A DNA stretch of 64,000 nucleotides from Legionellales bacterium (GTDB taxonomy: Bacteria > Pseudomonadota > Gammaproteobacteria > Berkiellales > Berkiellaceae). Of the stretch, positions 52,985-63,359 are shown piece by piece. Each line of letters opens with the position of its first letter. Position 1 is the stretch's first letter. Below the pieces are notes generated by a model, which was not told where the DNA came from, ran no database searches, and saw nothing but the letters and a program-made list of their open reading frames with translations. Location of the stretch: contig PANA01000005.1 of NCBI GenBank assembly GCA_002708265.1, positions 302,216-366,215 of the forward strand. The letters are read 5' to 3'. A program made the translations under genes and the position numbers.

Positions 52985-54731
52985 TACCTCCTAAATAAGC
53001 AGACTCTATGGAGCGTGCACTTTGTGGATGCGAAAGATAAAAGCCTTGCGCCAGAGCACAGCCATGGTCCTTTAGAAACTCAAAATCCTCAGCGGTTTCA
53101 ACGCCCTCAGCTATTGATTTTATTCCTAATGATTCGGATAAAGAAAGTATTGCTTTAACGACTAATCTTTTATTTTTATTTTCTGATACACTATGGACTA
53201 ACCCTTTATCTAGTTTGATTCCATTAACAGGCATCTCATGCAGTTTGGACAATGAGGTAAATCCAGCGCCAAAGTCATCAATATCTATCCTTAGTCCAAC
53301 CTCTCTCAGTTCATCAAATAAGGCTATTTGAGCATTATTCTTCATTAAATCAGACTCTTTCACATCTATTTGAATCTTAGTCGGCGGTAAACCAGAAGAT
53401 ATAATTATATCCTTAGCAGCTTTCATAAAAGAGGAATCAAATGAGTACTGATGAGACAGGTTAAATGAAAACATATTATCTGTCATACCCCAATAGTACC
53501 ATTTTGCAAACTGATGACATGCATTCTCAATTATCCAAAGATCTATTTTTTCCATTTCCCCAATACTTTGAGCAATAGGAAGAAACTCATTCGGGGTCAC
53601 TTGCCCGAACTGAAAAGAATTCCAGCGCACCAATGCCTCGTAGCTGTAGACACTTCTTGTATTAATATCATAGATAGTTTGATAAACAAGATTGAGCTCC
53701 TTTATAAGGATATCACTTTTTAGCACACGCTCAATTAAAGCACGTCTGTTGAATTGTTTTGAAAGGCTATCTGTATAGTATTGAATATTGTTTTTTCCTT
53801 TATTTTTAGCTCTATATAACGCAGCATCGGCACTGTCTAATAGTTGGGTCCCTGTTACTCCCGCATTCGGGTAACCTGCAATGCCAATACTACAAGTGGT
53901 AAAAATAATTTTATCACTAATATATACACCATCAGTAAGTGTTTTACATATTTGCTCTGATACAGAAGCTGAGTCCTCGTGCGATTCAATATCAGCTAAT
54001 ATTATTCCAAACTCATCATCTCCCAAACGAGCTATGATATCCTCATGACGCAACTGTCCTCTCAAAATCAAGGAAATAGATTTCAAAACTTGATTAGCTG
54101 AACAATATCCAAGCTTCTCATTAAGTTCTTTAAAATTATCTACACTAATCAATAGAATCGAAAATACTCTCTCCTGATTACGGCAAAATGATATGATTTT
54201 CGCCAGCTCAGATAAAAATTGCTTTCGGTTAGGTAGTGACGTTAGCGCATCAAGTCCAACTGCTGTTTCTAGCTTTTCAAGATTATCTTTCAGATTAACT
54301 TTTGCTTCATTTAATTCATTTTTAAGTTCACTGATAGCATTAAATTTTTGATTATAGATGTCAATAAACAATTTAATTTTAGTCAGAAGAACCGAATTGC
54401 TTACAGGCTTTATCAAATAGTCAACAGCACCAGATAGATATCCCCTAGCTATATCACTCTCAGACTTGTTTTGGCCGCTTATAAATATAACCGGAGTGAC
54501 ATACTCACTGTATATTTCTCGTATCTTTAATGCTGTTTGATACCCATCCAATTTAGGCAACTTGACATCCAAAACAATAACGCAATACCTATTTTTTTGA
54601 GCAAGCTCTATAGCCTTTACTCCGTTTTCAGCCGTATCGATCTGCACATCTAAAGCAGACAAAAGATGTGTCATAGCTATTAAGCTTTCCTGATTGTCAT
54701 CTACCAGCAGAATAGAAGCACTCTGTTTCAT
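52968..54731 (-). CDS. Response regulator with REC-GGDEF-EAL domains (GDDEF variant)
   Basis: This 587-residue paralogue of the preceding entry has the same layout: receiver (LLVDDNQES, VIVLDVKLP, LIKPVS), GGDEF domain and EAL domain. Here the cyclase signature is ARLGDDEFGIIL, with Gly-Asp for the second Gly, so cyclase activity may be reduced or lost. The EAL domain has a proper EALVRW, IDDFGAGFTSL, KLDKGLV, IAEGVET and LAQGFYLSHP, and is probably an active phosphodiesterase. The two tandem regulators thus have complementary defects. The gap to the CheB gene upstream is 77 nt. Confidence 0.92.
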   Translation of the reverse strand: MKQSASILLVDDNQESLIAMTHLLSALDVQIDTAENGVKAIELAQKNRYCVIVLDVKLPKLDGYQTALKIREIYSEYVTPVIFISGQNKSESDIARGYLSGAVDYLIKPVSNSVLLTKIKLFIDIYNQKFNAISELKNELNEAKVNLKDNLEKLETAVGLDALTSLPNRKQFLSELAKIISFCRNQERVFSILLISVDNFKELNEKLGYCSANQVLKSISLILRGQLRHEDIIARLGDDEFGIILADIESHEDSASVSEQICKTLTDGVYISDKIIFTTCSIGIAGYPNAGVTGTQLLDSADAALYRAKNKGKNNIQYYTDSLSKQFNRRALIERVLKSDILIKELNLVYQTIYDINTRSVYSYEALVRWNSFQFGQVTPNEFLPIAQSIGEMEKIDLWIIENACHQFAKWYYWGMTDNMFSFNLSHQYSFDSSFMKAAKDIIISSGLPPTKIQIDVKESDLMKNNAQIALFDELREVGLRIDIDDFGAGFTSLSKLHEMPVNGIKLDKGLVHSVSENKNKRLVVKAILSLSESLGIKSIAEGVETAEDFEFLKDHGCALAQGFYLSHPQSARSIESAYLGGNGNDE

Positions 54732-54808
54732 TCTGTATGCACTCCGAACAATATTTCATATAGAAAATGTGCTGATTATCATTAAAAAAAATATTCTGAT
54801 ACATATCA

Positions 54809-55381
54809 TTAATCGTCCTCAATTGAGTAAGTTTGATTCAAGTAATCAGCTATTTCTTTTAAAGTTAAAATCTTGTTCGCTGCGTTAACTTTTATAACTG
54901 AATGGGGCATAACACTAGCCTCAGCCTCATTGGGTGACTGCGCTATGATATATCCACCTGCCCGCCTTATTTCAAGAGCCCCATGCGTCCCATCACTGTT
55001 GGCACCCGTTAAAACTATCCCAAGTGTTTCAGACCCCGACACATCAGCAACTGATTCAAAAAGAACGTCAATTGAGGGTCTAGAAAAGGATACCCTGTCA
55101 TCGATTGACAAAGTAAGTCGTTTATTTTTTTCTAAAAGCATATGATAGCCACCAGGTGCAATGTACGCATGACCGTTTTGAATGGGCATTTTGTCTTGAG
55201 CAAAATGGACATTTATCTGACCGATAGCATTTAAGTGATCGCTTAAGTACGAACCTCCATCATCGGACATGTGTTGCACAATAAGTACTGGACAAGCCAT
55301 TGGTTTCAAAATAGAAAATATAGTCTCAAGGGCTCTAAAGCCACCAGCCGAAACACCGATGCATATGATTGTATTATTCAT
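54809..55381 (-). CDS. CheB-type methylesterase, catalytic domain only
   Basis: This 190-residue protein contains only the CheB esterase/deamidase domain. The catalytic Ser is in GVSAGGFRAL (residues 9-18), the His in IVQHMSDDGGSY and the Asp in VLTGANSDGTHGA. The receiver domain that inhibits normal CheB is absent, so regulation must come from protein contacts or from the hybrid kinase. In gene clusters like this one, CheB and CheR next to hybrid kinases modify signalling proteins outside chemotaxis. It follows CheR by 1 nt. Confidence 0.93.
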   Translation of the reverse strand: MNNTIICIGVSAGGFRALETIFSILKPMACPVLIVQHMSDDGGSYLSDHLNAIGQINVHFAQDKMPIQNGHAYIAPGGYHMLLEKNKRLTLSIDDRVSFSRPSIDVLFESVADVSGSETLGIVLTGANSDGTHGALEIRRAGGYIIAQSPNEAEASVMPHSVIKVNAANKILTLKEIADYLNQTYSIEDD

Positions 55382-55382
55382 A

Positions 55383-56225
55383 TCATCGCCTCGCCTTTCG
55401 GTAGATTTTCAAAGACTCATTGATACGAGTAAAATCCTCTGAAACTGTTGAGAAATCAAGAGTCTCTCTTGATCCCAAGCATAGATACCCCAACTTACAT
55501 AGACTATCTCTAAATAATTTAAGAACAGTATCCTGCAGTTCAGAATTAAAATATATCATTACGTTTCTACACAATATCACATTCATTTCGCCAAAAACTT
55601 TGTCAGTAACAAGATTATGATTAGCGAAAGTAATTTTCTTCTTGAGGAACCCACTTAATTTTGCTGCACCATACTTACTGTGATAATACTCTGAAAACTG
55701 ACTCTTCCCCCCTGCCTGAATGTAATTTTTCTCATACTCAATAATTTCTTTTTCTGAATAAATTCCCTCTTTAGCTTTTTGAATGGCATCATTATTAAAA
55801 TCAGTTGCATATATGGTTGCTCTTTCTAACAGCCCTGCTTCATGAAGAATGATAGCCATAGAATATACTTCTTCACCTGTTGCACAACCAGCGTGCCAAA
55901 TCTTTAAATATGGATATGTTTTGAGTACAGGAATAACATCATTAATAAATACTTGATAAAAATCAGGATCTCTAAACATCTCAGTGACTGTTATAGACAT
56001 TCTTAACAAAAACTTATTAAATACTCTTTCATCATGCAATACTAACTCCTGAAGCTGCGAGTAATTTTTGAGTGAAAGATCATTTAATATACTATCAAGC
56101 CTTCTTCGTAAAGAAGATCTTGCGTAATGTCTGAAATCATAGCCATACACCCTTAGAATGCCCTCTAAGAGAAGTTCAATTTCGATTTCATCTACTTTTT
56201 GATTGCTCATAATTTTTGCATCCAT
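55383..56225 (-). CDS. CheR-type glutamate O-methyltransferase
   Basis: This 280-residue SAM-dependent methyltransferase has the N-terminal helical domain (RRRLDSILND, TVTEMFRDPDFY) and the catalytic domain with SAM motif WHAGCATGEEVYSMA, then YATDFNNDAI, and VILCRNVMIYF. The length is normal for CheR. A target could be the helical linker of the neighbouring hybrid kinase, since no methyl-accepting receptor gene is in the window. Its start is ATG 56210 or upstream TTG/ATG at 56225. It overlaps the kinase gene by up to 19 nt. Confidence 0.93.
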   Translation of the reverse strand: MDAKIMSNQKVDEIEIELLLEGILRVYGYDFRHYARSSLRRRLDSILNDLSLKNYSQLQELVLHDERVFNKFLLRMSITVTEMFRDPDFYQVFINDVIPVLKTYPYLKIWHAGCATGEEVYSMAIILHEAGLLERATIYATDFNNDAIQKAKEGIYSEKEIIEYEKNYIQAGGKSQFSEYYHSKYGAAKLSGFLKKKITFANHNLVTDKVFGEMNVILCRNVMIYFNSELQDTVLKLFRDSLCKLGYLCLGSRETLDFSTVSEDFTRINESLKIYRKARR

Positions 56226-59200
56226 ACTTTCAACATGGAAATCAATTTATTTTCATCTACCGGCTTTGTTATATAATCACTAGCGCCACTTGAAAGGCAT
56301 TTTTCTTTATCGCCAGACATAGCCTTTGCTGTTAAAGCCACAATCGGAAGCGTTTCATATTTCTTTTGAGCTCTAATTTTAGAAATTGCCTCATACCCAT
56401 CCATAACGGGCATCATAATATCCATCAATACGAGATCTATATCATCTATCTCATTAAGTTTTTCAAGCGCAACTTTTCCGTTTGAAGCAATAGAAATCTC
56501 CAATCCATAATCCTCAAGGACGCTTGATAGAGCAAACACGTTTCGCATATCATCGTCTACTAGAAGTATTTTTCTTCCTGATAGAACCTCATCTGATTTT
56601 ACAATCATCTTTGGTTTTTCAATAACTTCCTCAGGAATTTTAGATTTAACACTATGTAAAAAGAGTGATATTTCATCTAACAGCCTCTCTGATGAGTCGA
56701 CTCCTTTCACGACTATAGTCGAAGAGAATTTTTGTAGTTCTTGGTATTCTTGCTCAGTTAAATCTCCACCGGTATTAATAATGACGGGGGGCATATGAGA
56801 AACACTAGCCTTACACTTTTTCAAAAGCTCTAACCCTGAGTAATCAGGCAAATTTAAATCAAGAATAATGCAGTCATACTGTTTATGAGTAATATTCTTA
56901 TAACCGTCTTCAGCTGTTGTAACGGTATCAAAATCAACTTTATTACTTGCTATCACCGTTTGTATTGCAAGCTGATTGAATGGATCGTCTTCTATTATGA
57001 GAATTCGTTGGATTTTGTTATCTATAAATGATTCTATTTTTTCAAATGCTGCCTGAAGACTTTCTTCTGTTGCTGGTTTAGATAGAAACCCGATCGCCCC
57101 CTTTTGAAACATATCAGAGTCTTGCTCTCTTCCCGATATAATATGAACAGGAATATTACACAAAGCCTCATCTTGCTTAATCTTTTCTAAAACTTTCTTT
57201 CCATCCATATCAGGCAGACCCAAATCTAGTATAATTGCCTTCGGGCACTCCTTCTTAGCCAGCAAAAGCCCTGTAGCCCCATCAGGTGCAGATAATGTTT
57301 TAAATCCCTTTTCTCTAGCTGACTGAACAAGAATATTTCTAAAGTCTGAGTCATCTTCGATAATTAATATGGATTTTTGATTACGTTTATTTCTGTCGTC
57401 TTTTGGAATACTCTGCGATTCATTCTTTACTATATCTTGGCTTGAATCAGTAATGATAGGAACAGGAGACTGATTGTGCGTTACATTCATATCTATATTC
57501 GGCGGAATAAATTCTTGGCCTGATTCATCATTGCTAAAGCCTTGGTGTTTTGACTTAATGCTAAGCGTAAATGTACTACCTTTTCCCTCTTCACTATAAA
57601 TCGTGATGGTACCACCTAACAGCTCAGCCATAGCCTTTGATATGGCCAGTCCCAAACCGGTTCCACCATATTTACGACTTGTTGAACCATCAGCCTGTTG
57701 AAATGCTTCAAAGATTTCTTTCTGCTTTGCAGAAGGGATTCCAATTCCTGTATCAATCACTCTAAAATTAATCATGTCACTATTTATTTTATCTTGTTCA
57801 ACAAATAGTGAAACGCTCCCCTCACTAGTAAATTTGATAGCGTTAGAAAAGAGATTTTTAAGAATTTGAGACAGTCGTTGCTCATCTGTTTGAATCAACT
57901 CATTTACATGACCATCAAATGAAATGTTCAATTTAATACCTTTTTCTTGAACAATTGGTTCAAACTGCTGTTGAATTTCATTGATCATATTTTTGAGTGA
58001 AAATTGGTGAACATCAACATGTAGTTTTCCTGCTTCAACTTTAGACAGGTCAAGAATATCATTAATTAACCTTAAGAGATCTTGCCCCCCTTTGTTAATA
58101 ACCGTAGCCGCTTCAACCTGTTGACTGTCTAAGTTCCCTTTTTTATTTTGGCTTAAGCTTTTTGATAAAATAAGTAGACTGTTGAGAGGAGTCCTTAATT
58201 CATGTGACATATTTGCAAGAAATTCAGATTTATATTTACTTGCCAAAGCCAAATCTCTGGCTCTTTGCTCTACCTCTTCTTTGGCTTTTTCTATTTCCTT
58301 ATTCTTTTTATCGATATCCCTGTTTCGCTGCTCTAGCCTTTCTGTCTTTTCTTCTAATTCTTCATTTGCGGCCTGAAGCTCTTCACTTTGTGTCTTAAGC
58401 TCTTCTTCGGAATCCCTCAAGACGCGTGTCTTTGCATTGAGCTCATCATTGGTTAGTCTCAACTCTTCCTGTTGAGCCTGCAATTCATCTGCAAGTTCTT
58501 TAGACTCTTTTAGAAGTCTTTGCGTTTCCACATGACTTTCTAAGTTATTTATATTCACACCAAGTGTTTTTGAAAACTCTTCAATGATATCTTTTTTGGA
58601 TTCTGATAATTCTCCAAATAAAGCGAACTCCATCACACCTAGTACTTTTTCTTGATACTTGATAGGAATAGCAATAATAATATCGGGCTTACTCTCACCG
58701 AGTCCCGATGTAATTTTTACGTAATTATCAGGTATATCCGATATTATAATGATCTGTTTTTCTAAAGCACACTGACCAATAACACCCTCTCCAACCTTGA
58801 ATTCATTAGACAACCCTTTTCGCTCTTTGTAAGCGTAGCTTGCTTGAAGTTTGTATTTTACGATATCACCTTTGGCAGTTTTATCATTCACAAATATTGC
58901 ACCATAACCTGCCTCTAACACGTTTGCCATTTCGTTAATAACACTGGATAACAATTGGTGTATATTTTGAGTGTCCTGTGTAAGGTTTATTAGGTTTGCG
59001 ACTTGCGTCTTTGACCACATTTTCTCTTTGATTTCTTGATCAAATGATTCAAGATTTTTCTTTAGCTCCATCAAAGCGTTTCCAAGAATATCTTTATCGC
59101 TTTTTGGTATAACCTCTATAGAAAAGTCCCCTGTTCCTAATTGCCGAGCTAGTTCAGCTTGTTTTTTAGTATTACGAGCTAAAGTTGAAAAGCTTTTTGA

Positions 59201-60259
59201 TAGATCACTCAACTCATCACTACCGATGATGTCTACTTCTACATCGATCTCCCCTTTTGAGATATGATCAGCTGCCCGCTTCAGCTTTCGCACTGGATTT
59301 AATATATATTTTGATGAATAAAACCATGAGCCAAAACCACTCAGCAGCAAAGCAATCAGCGTCAATGTGGATGCTAATACTTTATTCCGCTCTAAATCAT
59401 ATTCAGCACTCTCAATATCTCTTTCAGCGCCTAATTTTACTTCTTCTTCAACTATTTTATCCAAGTCGCTAGACAGATTAAGAACTCTTTCTATGTTAAT
59501 GTTTTTACTATCTTCATAATCGACAATAAAATTTGACTTATCATTGACCTCATCATTTATTCTACTTATTTCTTCGAGCCATACTTTCTCTTGCGCTGTT
59601 AACTCTGTTTCGGAGAGGACGCCTAGCCAATATTTCAGATCACCTTCACTATCTAGTATCTTTTCTTTTGTCGATTCTTTTGCATTAAGCAAATACTCCT
59701 GAACTGCTGAAGCTAACTCATGAAAGTTTATTTCCACTTCCATGAGCGCATTCAATTTTTCATGGTCTAATGGAATTCGTTCTTGTAATTCAATTCCCCA
59801 GTGATTATCGAGCACATCTTCAACAACGTTGCTGACTTTCCACGTAACTTCTTTTAAGAATTTATTTTGTATGTCTGATATATCTGCTGTTTCTCTACCA
59901 ATGGTTTGAATTTGATCAAATAATTTGTTTAGGCGTTGGTAATATTTTTTTTCAGTTGTACTAAGGTTTCGTTTTTTATATTTGTTGAGATTTAGAGTCG
60001 TTTCTGTAATGCTGTCTTCAAACGTGATGCGATTTTCGTCTTCGACATCCCTAATATAGGTTTTCAGGCTCATGACAGCACTTCTAGCACTGCTACCAAT
60101 TTCCAGTGCAATTCGCATTTTGTCTAGCTCTGCTTTTACGATTTCATCATACTTATCACTAACTCGATCACTCCAAATTAGCGCTATAATGCTCACTAGC
60201 CCCATCATAACCAAAGGAATTACTAACTTAGTACGCAACCTCATATTATTATCCACCAC
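56207..60259 (-). CDS. Hybrid sensor histidine kinase with GAF and three receiver domains
   Basis: This is a 1350-residue inner-membrane signalling hub. The order is TM1 (about 12-28), a periplasmic helical sensor (to ~290), TM2 (about 290-312), HAMP (about 315-370), GAF (about 430-570), a long Gln/Glu coiled coil (about 580-680), HisKA with H686 in [16 protein letters not shown], HATPase with [15 protein letters not shown] and [10 protein letters not shown], then three receiver domains starting near 961 (ILIIEDDSD), 1083 (ILIIEDDPF) and 1228 (ILLVDDDMR). It heads an operon with CheR, CheB and two REC-GGDEF-EAL proteins, so it probably controls c-di-GMP in response to a periplasmic or redox/ligand cue. 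The start is at 60259 or ATG 60244. Confidence 0.93.
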   Translation of the reverse strand: MVDNNMRLRTKLVIPLVMMGLVSIIALIWSDRVSDKYDEIVKAELDKMRIALEIGSSARSAVMSLKTYIRDVEDENRITFEDSITETTLNLNKYKKRNLSTTEKKYYQRLNKLFDQIQTIGRETADISDIQNKFLKEVTWKVSNVVEDVLDNHWGIELQERIPLDHEKLNALMEVEINFHELASAVQEYLLNAKESTKEKILDSEGDLKYWLGVLSETELTAQEKVWLEEISRINDEVNDKSNFIVDYEDSKNINIERVLNLSSDLDKIVEEEVKLGAERDIESAEYDLERNKVLASTLTLIALLLSGFGSWFYSSKYILNPVRKLKRAADHISKGEIDVEVDIIGSDELSDLSKSFSTLARNTKKQAELARQLGTGDFSIEVIPKSDKDILGNALMELKKNLESFDQEIKEKMWSKTQVANLINLTQDTQNIHQLLSSVINEMANVLEAGYGAIFVNDKTAKGDIVKYKLQASYAYKERKGLSNEFKVGEGVIGQCALEKQIIIISDIPDNYVKITSGLGESKPDIIIAIPIKYQEKVLGVMEFALFGELSESKKDIIEEFSKTLGVNINNLESHVETQRLLKESKELADELQAQQEELRLTNDELNAKTRVLRDSEEELKTQSEELQAANEELEEKTERLEQRNRDIDKKNKEIEKAKEEVEQRARDLALASKYKSEFLANMSHELRTPLNSLLILSKSLSQNKKGNLDSQQVEAATVINKGGQDLLRLINDILDLSKVEAGKLHVDVHQFSLKNMINEIQQQFEPIVQEKGIKLNISFDGHVNELIQTDEQRLSQILKNLFSNAIKFTSEGSVSLFVEQDKINSDMINFRVIDTGIGIPSAKQKEIFEAFQQADGSTSRKYGGTGLGLAISKAMAELLGGTITIYSEEGKGSTFTLSIKSKHQGFSNDESGQEFIPPNIDMNVTHNQSPVPIITDSSQDIVKNESQSIPKDDRNKRNQKSILIIEDDSDFRNILVQSAREKGFKTLSAPDGATGLLLAKKECPKAIILDLGLPDMDGKKVLEKIKQDEALCNIPVHIISGREQDSDMFQKGAIGFLSKPATEESLQAAFEKIESFIDNKIQRILIIEDDPFNQLAIQTVIASNKVDFDTVTTAEDGYKNITHKQYDCIILDLNLPDYSGLELLKKCKASVSHMPPVIINTGGDLTEQEYQELQKFSSTIVVKGVDSSERLLDEISLFLHSVKSKIPEEVIEKPKMIVKSDEVLSGRKILLVDDDMRNVFALSSVLEDYGLEISIASNGKVALEKLNEIDDIDLVLMDIMMPVMDGYEAISKIRAQKKYETLPIVALTAKAMSGDKEKCLSSGASDYITKPVDENKLISMLKVWMQKL

Positions 60260-60422
60260 AATGCTATTAACCCATTCATCGGCATGGATTTGATTAAATT
60301 AAATATTTTTAGCAGTGAACTAGATAGAAAGTCATCATTAAAGGCGCAACAATATGTCCCAGTGAACAACCAGATGATTGATGCTTGGTCAATGTTGGAA
60401 TTTTACTTTGAGGTATATTACA
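60260..60422. other. Intergenic region upstream of the hybrid kinase
   Basis: This 163-bp AT-rich interval must hold the promoter of the signalling operon. I find no clear hexamer pair and no terminator for the gene ending at 60423. Confidence 0.4.
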
Positions 60423-61313
60423 TTACTGACGTTTCATTAAACGTGAGGATCGAGCAAGAGTAATTTCTTCTTCAGGAGGCGCTCCGCTTATTGCATTTCT
60501 TGTCTGCTGATACTCTTCAAAGCTGGGTGGGGCATTAGCAGCCATGAAATCATTATAGGATGGTAAAACTGCTGCGTTTTTGTCTAAAGAAATAGCTCTA
60601 GCAGTTGGCGAACGCAATTCTTCTTCCAAACCATCAAAGGCACGAAAAGCATCCCTTGCATCTCGCCAAAACGCTTCCACACGTTTCGCCATATCCTTAT
60701 TTTTAGCAGATTCATTCCTATCTTCTTTAATATGGCATGCTAGTGCATTTCCTTGATAGTGAACGCTTGCTAATTTTCTGTTAGCAACAAGATCTTTTAA
60801 AGTTCTAATTAATGCTTGGATATTTTCTTCTGTTGAGCATTTAATACACACTGTTTGAAACATATCTTCATGATTTAAGTGCGTATATTTAACCCTAAAC
60901 GGTAAATTTTGCTTTAACTCAGCTTGGTCTATACCACTTGGATTTTGCTCAGCATCTTTCCAGCGACGTCCCAGAAAGAGTTCATCACCCAAACTCTCAT
61001 CTACTGGAGGATATTTTCTCCGATGTTGACCTACTTCTGGCCCTCTAACTAGGGTGAGTTTTTCACTGATAAAAGCTTCTAGCAAGCGCTTATTATTAAC
61101 GTGATTCGCTAATATTTTGACTAATGACTTAACATCCCACTTATTGGAACAGGTTGCACATACCACTTCATCTTTATCTTCTTGCGTAATGATATATTTG
61201 ACATTAAATGGCACTCGATCAATGAGCTTTTCTACATCCAGCTTGTCGGGAGTTGTTTCTGCTTCAGCCCATTTTTGACCAACAAATGATTCAGGATTTT
61301 TCATTAGTTTCAT
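60423..61313 (-). CDS. Unknown protein with a duplicated CxxC domain
   Basis: I do not recognise this 296-residue protein. Residues 10-81 and 113-184 are tandem copies of one ~72-residue domain. FVGQKWAEAE aligns with FLGRRWKDAE, VPFNVKY with LPFRVKY, VVCATCS with TVCIKCS and NNKRLLEAF with ANRKLASVH. Each copy has one CxxC (C52/C55, C156/C159), so together they could bind one Zn2+ or form a redox site. The C-terminal ~100 residues are charged and carry two Pro-Ser-aromatic motifs, LPSYNDF and APPSFEEY, which look like WW- or ESCRT-type docking sites seen in host-interacting proteins. There is no signal peptide. It lies 16 nt downstream of another unknown gene and is probably cotranscribed. 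Confidence 0.78.
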   Translation of the reverse strand: MKLMKNPESFVGQKWAEAETTPDKLDVEKLIDRVPFNVKYIITQEDKDEVVCATCSNKWDVKSLVKILANHVNNKRLLEAFISEKLTLVRGPEVGQHRRKYPPVDESLGDELFLGRRWKDAEQNPSGIDQAELKQNLPFRVKYTHLNHEDMFQTVCIKCSTEENIQALIRTLKDLVANRKLASVHYQGNALACHIKEDRNESAKNKDMAKRVEAFWRDARDAFRAFDGLEEELRSPTARAISLDKNAAVLPSYNDFMAANAPPSFEEYQQTRNAISGAPPEEEITLARSSRLMKRQ

Positions 61314-61329
61314 GACAAATCTATCCGTT

Positions 61330-62343
61330 CTAAACTCTTTTTGTCCGTTGAAGTCTAAAGGTTTGGGATTCTTGCTCTCTCAAAGCATCAACGCTGAACC
61401 GCTCTCTTCTTTCCCTCTCAGCTTCAACCAAACTATAAAACAGCTTTGACGTCAATCCATTTGTAATATCTTCCGTCACACCAATTCGATTTAATGCTTT
61501 TAATTCGTCTCTGGATACTGGGATCATCTTAATTGTTAAGCCTAATGGCGTCTCGGAAATTAGTTGGCAGTTTATGACCATTCTCCTATGTATATCTTCT
61601 GCTTCGTACGGGTCTCGACACACTATCGGCAACCCCATATATCTTTCACTAGTGATATGAACCAGAAATGGATATTTACACCTATCAAGCAATCCAGTTA
61701 ATACTGAAAAGTGAATCTCATCTGCTTTTCTGTCCCATATTTCAACCGGTACATTTACGGCGAGTGACAGTCCTGCTGAAAGAAATATTTCATCACAACA
61801 GATGTCTGGCTTTTTACTTTCTTTATCTAATTCAGCACCTGTCATTCGAGAATTATAAAATGACGTGAGCATAGGGAGGTTAAAATCGCTTCTAGCAATT
61901 TTATCGAGATCAGATTCTGCTGTGGAGGAGTCTCCCAAGGAACCGAATACTACCATTTCAAAATTCTGCGCAGCAGTTAACGCTTGCCCTGGCATAAAGT
62001 GCCATTTATACTCAGATAGATCCGTCTCGTCAGTACTTAGCTTAAACTCAGAAGCACTCTTATAATGTATTTGAATGGAAAAACCAGAATAGGCTGCTAA
62101 CGATTTTTCCGTCAGTTCTTCCAGAAGCTTATAATCATTCTCATGTGTACCTGCGTAGACGGCAATGAATCCAAGTGACCGTTCAGGATTTCGATGAAAG
62201 ATGAGTGTAAACACAAATGAATGTCTATTTAAACCATATTCTTGGAAATATTCGTGAATCACACTTTTCGCAAGCTGAGGACTTCCGCCGACGATTTCAC
62301 CATCAGCATGGTTAAAATCACTTATACCCAAAACTAATCGCAT
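61330..62343 (-). CDS. Protein of unknown function
   Basis: I do not recognise this 337-residue protein. It looks globular, with mixed strands and helices and no signal peptide or membrane segment. The last ~40 residues are a charged Arg/Glu-rich helix (VEAERERRERFS). The first half shows strand-rich stretches (SFVFTLIFHRN, LGFIAVYAG), and the middle has Cys pairs in PDICCDE. It is 16 nt upstream of the CxxC-domain gene and probably forms a two-gene unit with it. The first gene might be a partner or immunity-like protein, but nothing in the sequence decides this. Confidence 0.7.
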   Translation of the reverse strand: MRLVLGISDFNHADGEIVGGSPQLAKSVIHEYFQEYGLNRHSFVFTLIFHRNPERSLGFIAVYAGTHENDYKLLEELTEKSLAAYSGFSIQIHYKSASEFKLSTDETDLSEYKWHFMPGQALTAAQNFEMVVFGSLGDSSTAESDLDKIARSDFNLPMLTSFYNSRMTGAELDKESKKPDICCDEIFLSAGLSLAVNVPVEIWDRKADEIHFSVLTGLLDRCKYPFLVHITSERYMGLPIVCRDPYEAEDIHRRMVINCQLISETPLGLTIKMIPVSRDELKALNRIGVTEDITNGLTSKLFYSLVEAERERRERFSVDALREQESQTFRLQRTKRV

Positions 62344-62420
62344 AAAGATTGTCTCAAAAAAAAGAATGCATTATGGCACAGAGTAGTGTCTTAGAAACAT
62401 ACTATACAACCATATATTAG

Positions 62421-63359
62421 CTAACTAGATATTTTGGTTTTTAATCTCTCTGTTGGAGCAAACCACCAGACAAGCACACCAGGCAGTGCGGAAATCGTAA
62501 GAACAACTCCGTAGCTAACCGATAAGGCAAATGCTTGCTCTGGAAGGATGCCAATATGCGGCAAGGCAAACATCATGACGCCCTCTCGCACTCCCCAGCC
62601 AGCAAAGGATAATGGAACCATGGTGATAAGATTGATCAGCGGGAATAAGACCAAGGCGGTAATAAGGGGCAACGGAATGGATAAGCCGCTGGCTAATATA
62701 TAAAAACTAAGACCTATCCCGAAATGTACGACACAACCACATGTTAAAGCTAAGAACAGCTGAGTGCCAGGGAGTTCAAGCTTGTGCAGCCAATCCAATC
62801 GCCCTTGTGCTATACCAGTTACCCATTTTCGCCACCAAGAGCGGGTCATAACCACTGTAATAAGTCCCAACCATGAAAGCGCTAAAACTCCCCAAACCCA
62901 ATCTAGCGCTGACAGTAAGAGCCAGTGTCGAATTAGAGGGTATAAGAGCACATACAAGCCGGTTAAGGTAAACAGACCAACGATCCTATCCAATAAAACA
63001 GATCCTAATGAAACTGGCCAAGTGTACCCTTCCTTACGCATCGCCCATGTACGGATTACATCTCCTCCAAAGCTACTGGGAAGCAACTGATTAAACAAAT
63101 AGCCAATATAAACAAGTCGAAAGCCTAGATTGAAGGTAATGGTTTCACCAACAAACGCGGTTGCTGCTTGCCAACGCCAAACATGAACAATCGACATGAA
63201 TAGAGGAACGCTAAGAGCGGCACTAAAGTGCCACCAAGACAGAGTCGACCAAATTGCTTTAACTTGCGACCACTGCATTTGGCTACTAAGCCATGCTAAA
63301 CATGAAATCGATAAAACAACATTTAGCCAGTGCTTATGACTTTTCCAACTGTCTTTCAT
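62421..63359 (-). CDS. Flippase-like membrane protein, UPF0104/AglD2 family
   Basis: This 312-residue protein has eight or so membrane helices and the lysylphosphatidylglycerol-synthetase TM-region pattern: FRLVYIGYLFNQLLPSSFGGDVIRTW near the middle of the first half, GSVLLDRIVGLF, and PLSFAGWGVREGVMMFAL near residue 230-250. Such proteins are linked to flipping or modifying lipid-bound sugars. It overlaps the upstream GT39-like gene by 26 nt, so the pair probably acts on the same glycolipid. Function is inferred from family and neighbour. Confidence 0.86.
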   Translation of the reverse strand: MKDSWKSHKHWLNVVLSISCLAWLSSQMQWSQVKAIWSTLSWWHFSAALSVPLFMSIVHVWRWQAATAFVGETITFNLGFRLVYIGYLFNQLLPSSFGGDVIRTWAMRKEGYTWPVSLGSVLLDRIVGLFTLTGLYVLLYPLIRHWLLLSALDWVWGVLALSWLGLITVVMTRSWWRKWVTGIAQGRLDWLHKLELPGTQLFLALTCGCVVHFGIGLSFYILASGLSIPLPLITALVLFPLINLITMVPLSFAGWGVREGVMMFALPHIGILPEQAFALSVSYGVVLTISALPGVLVWWFAPTERLKTKISS

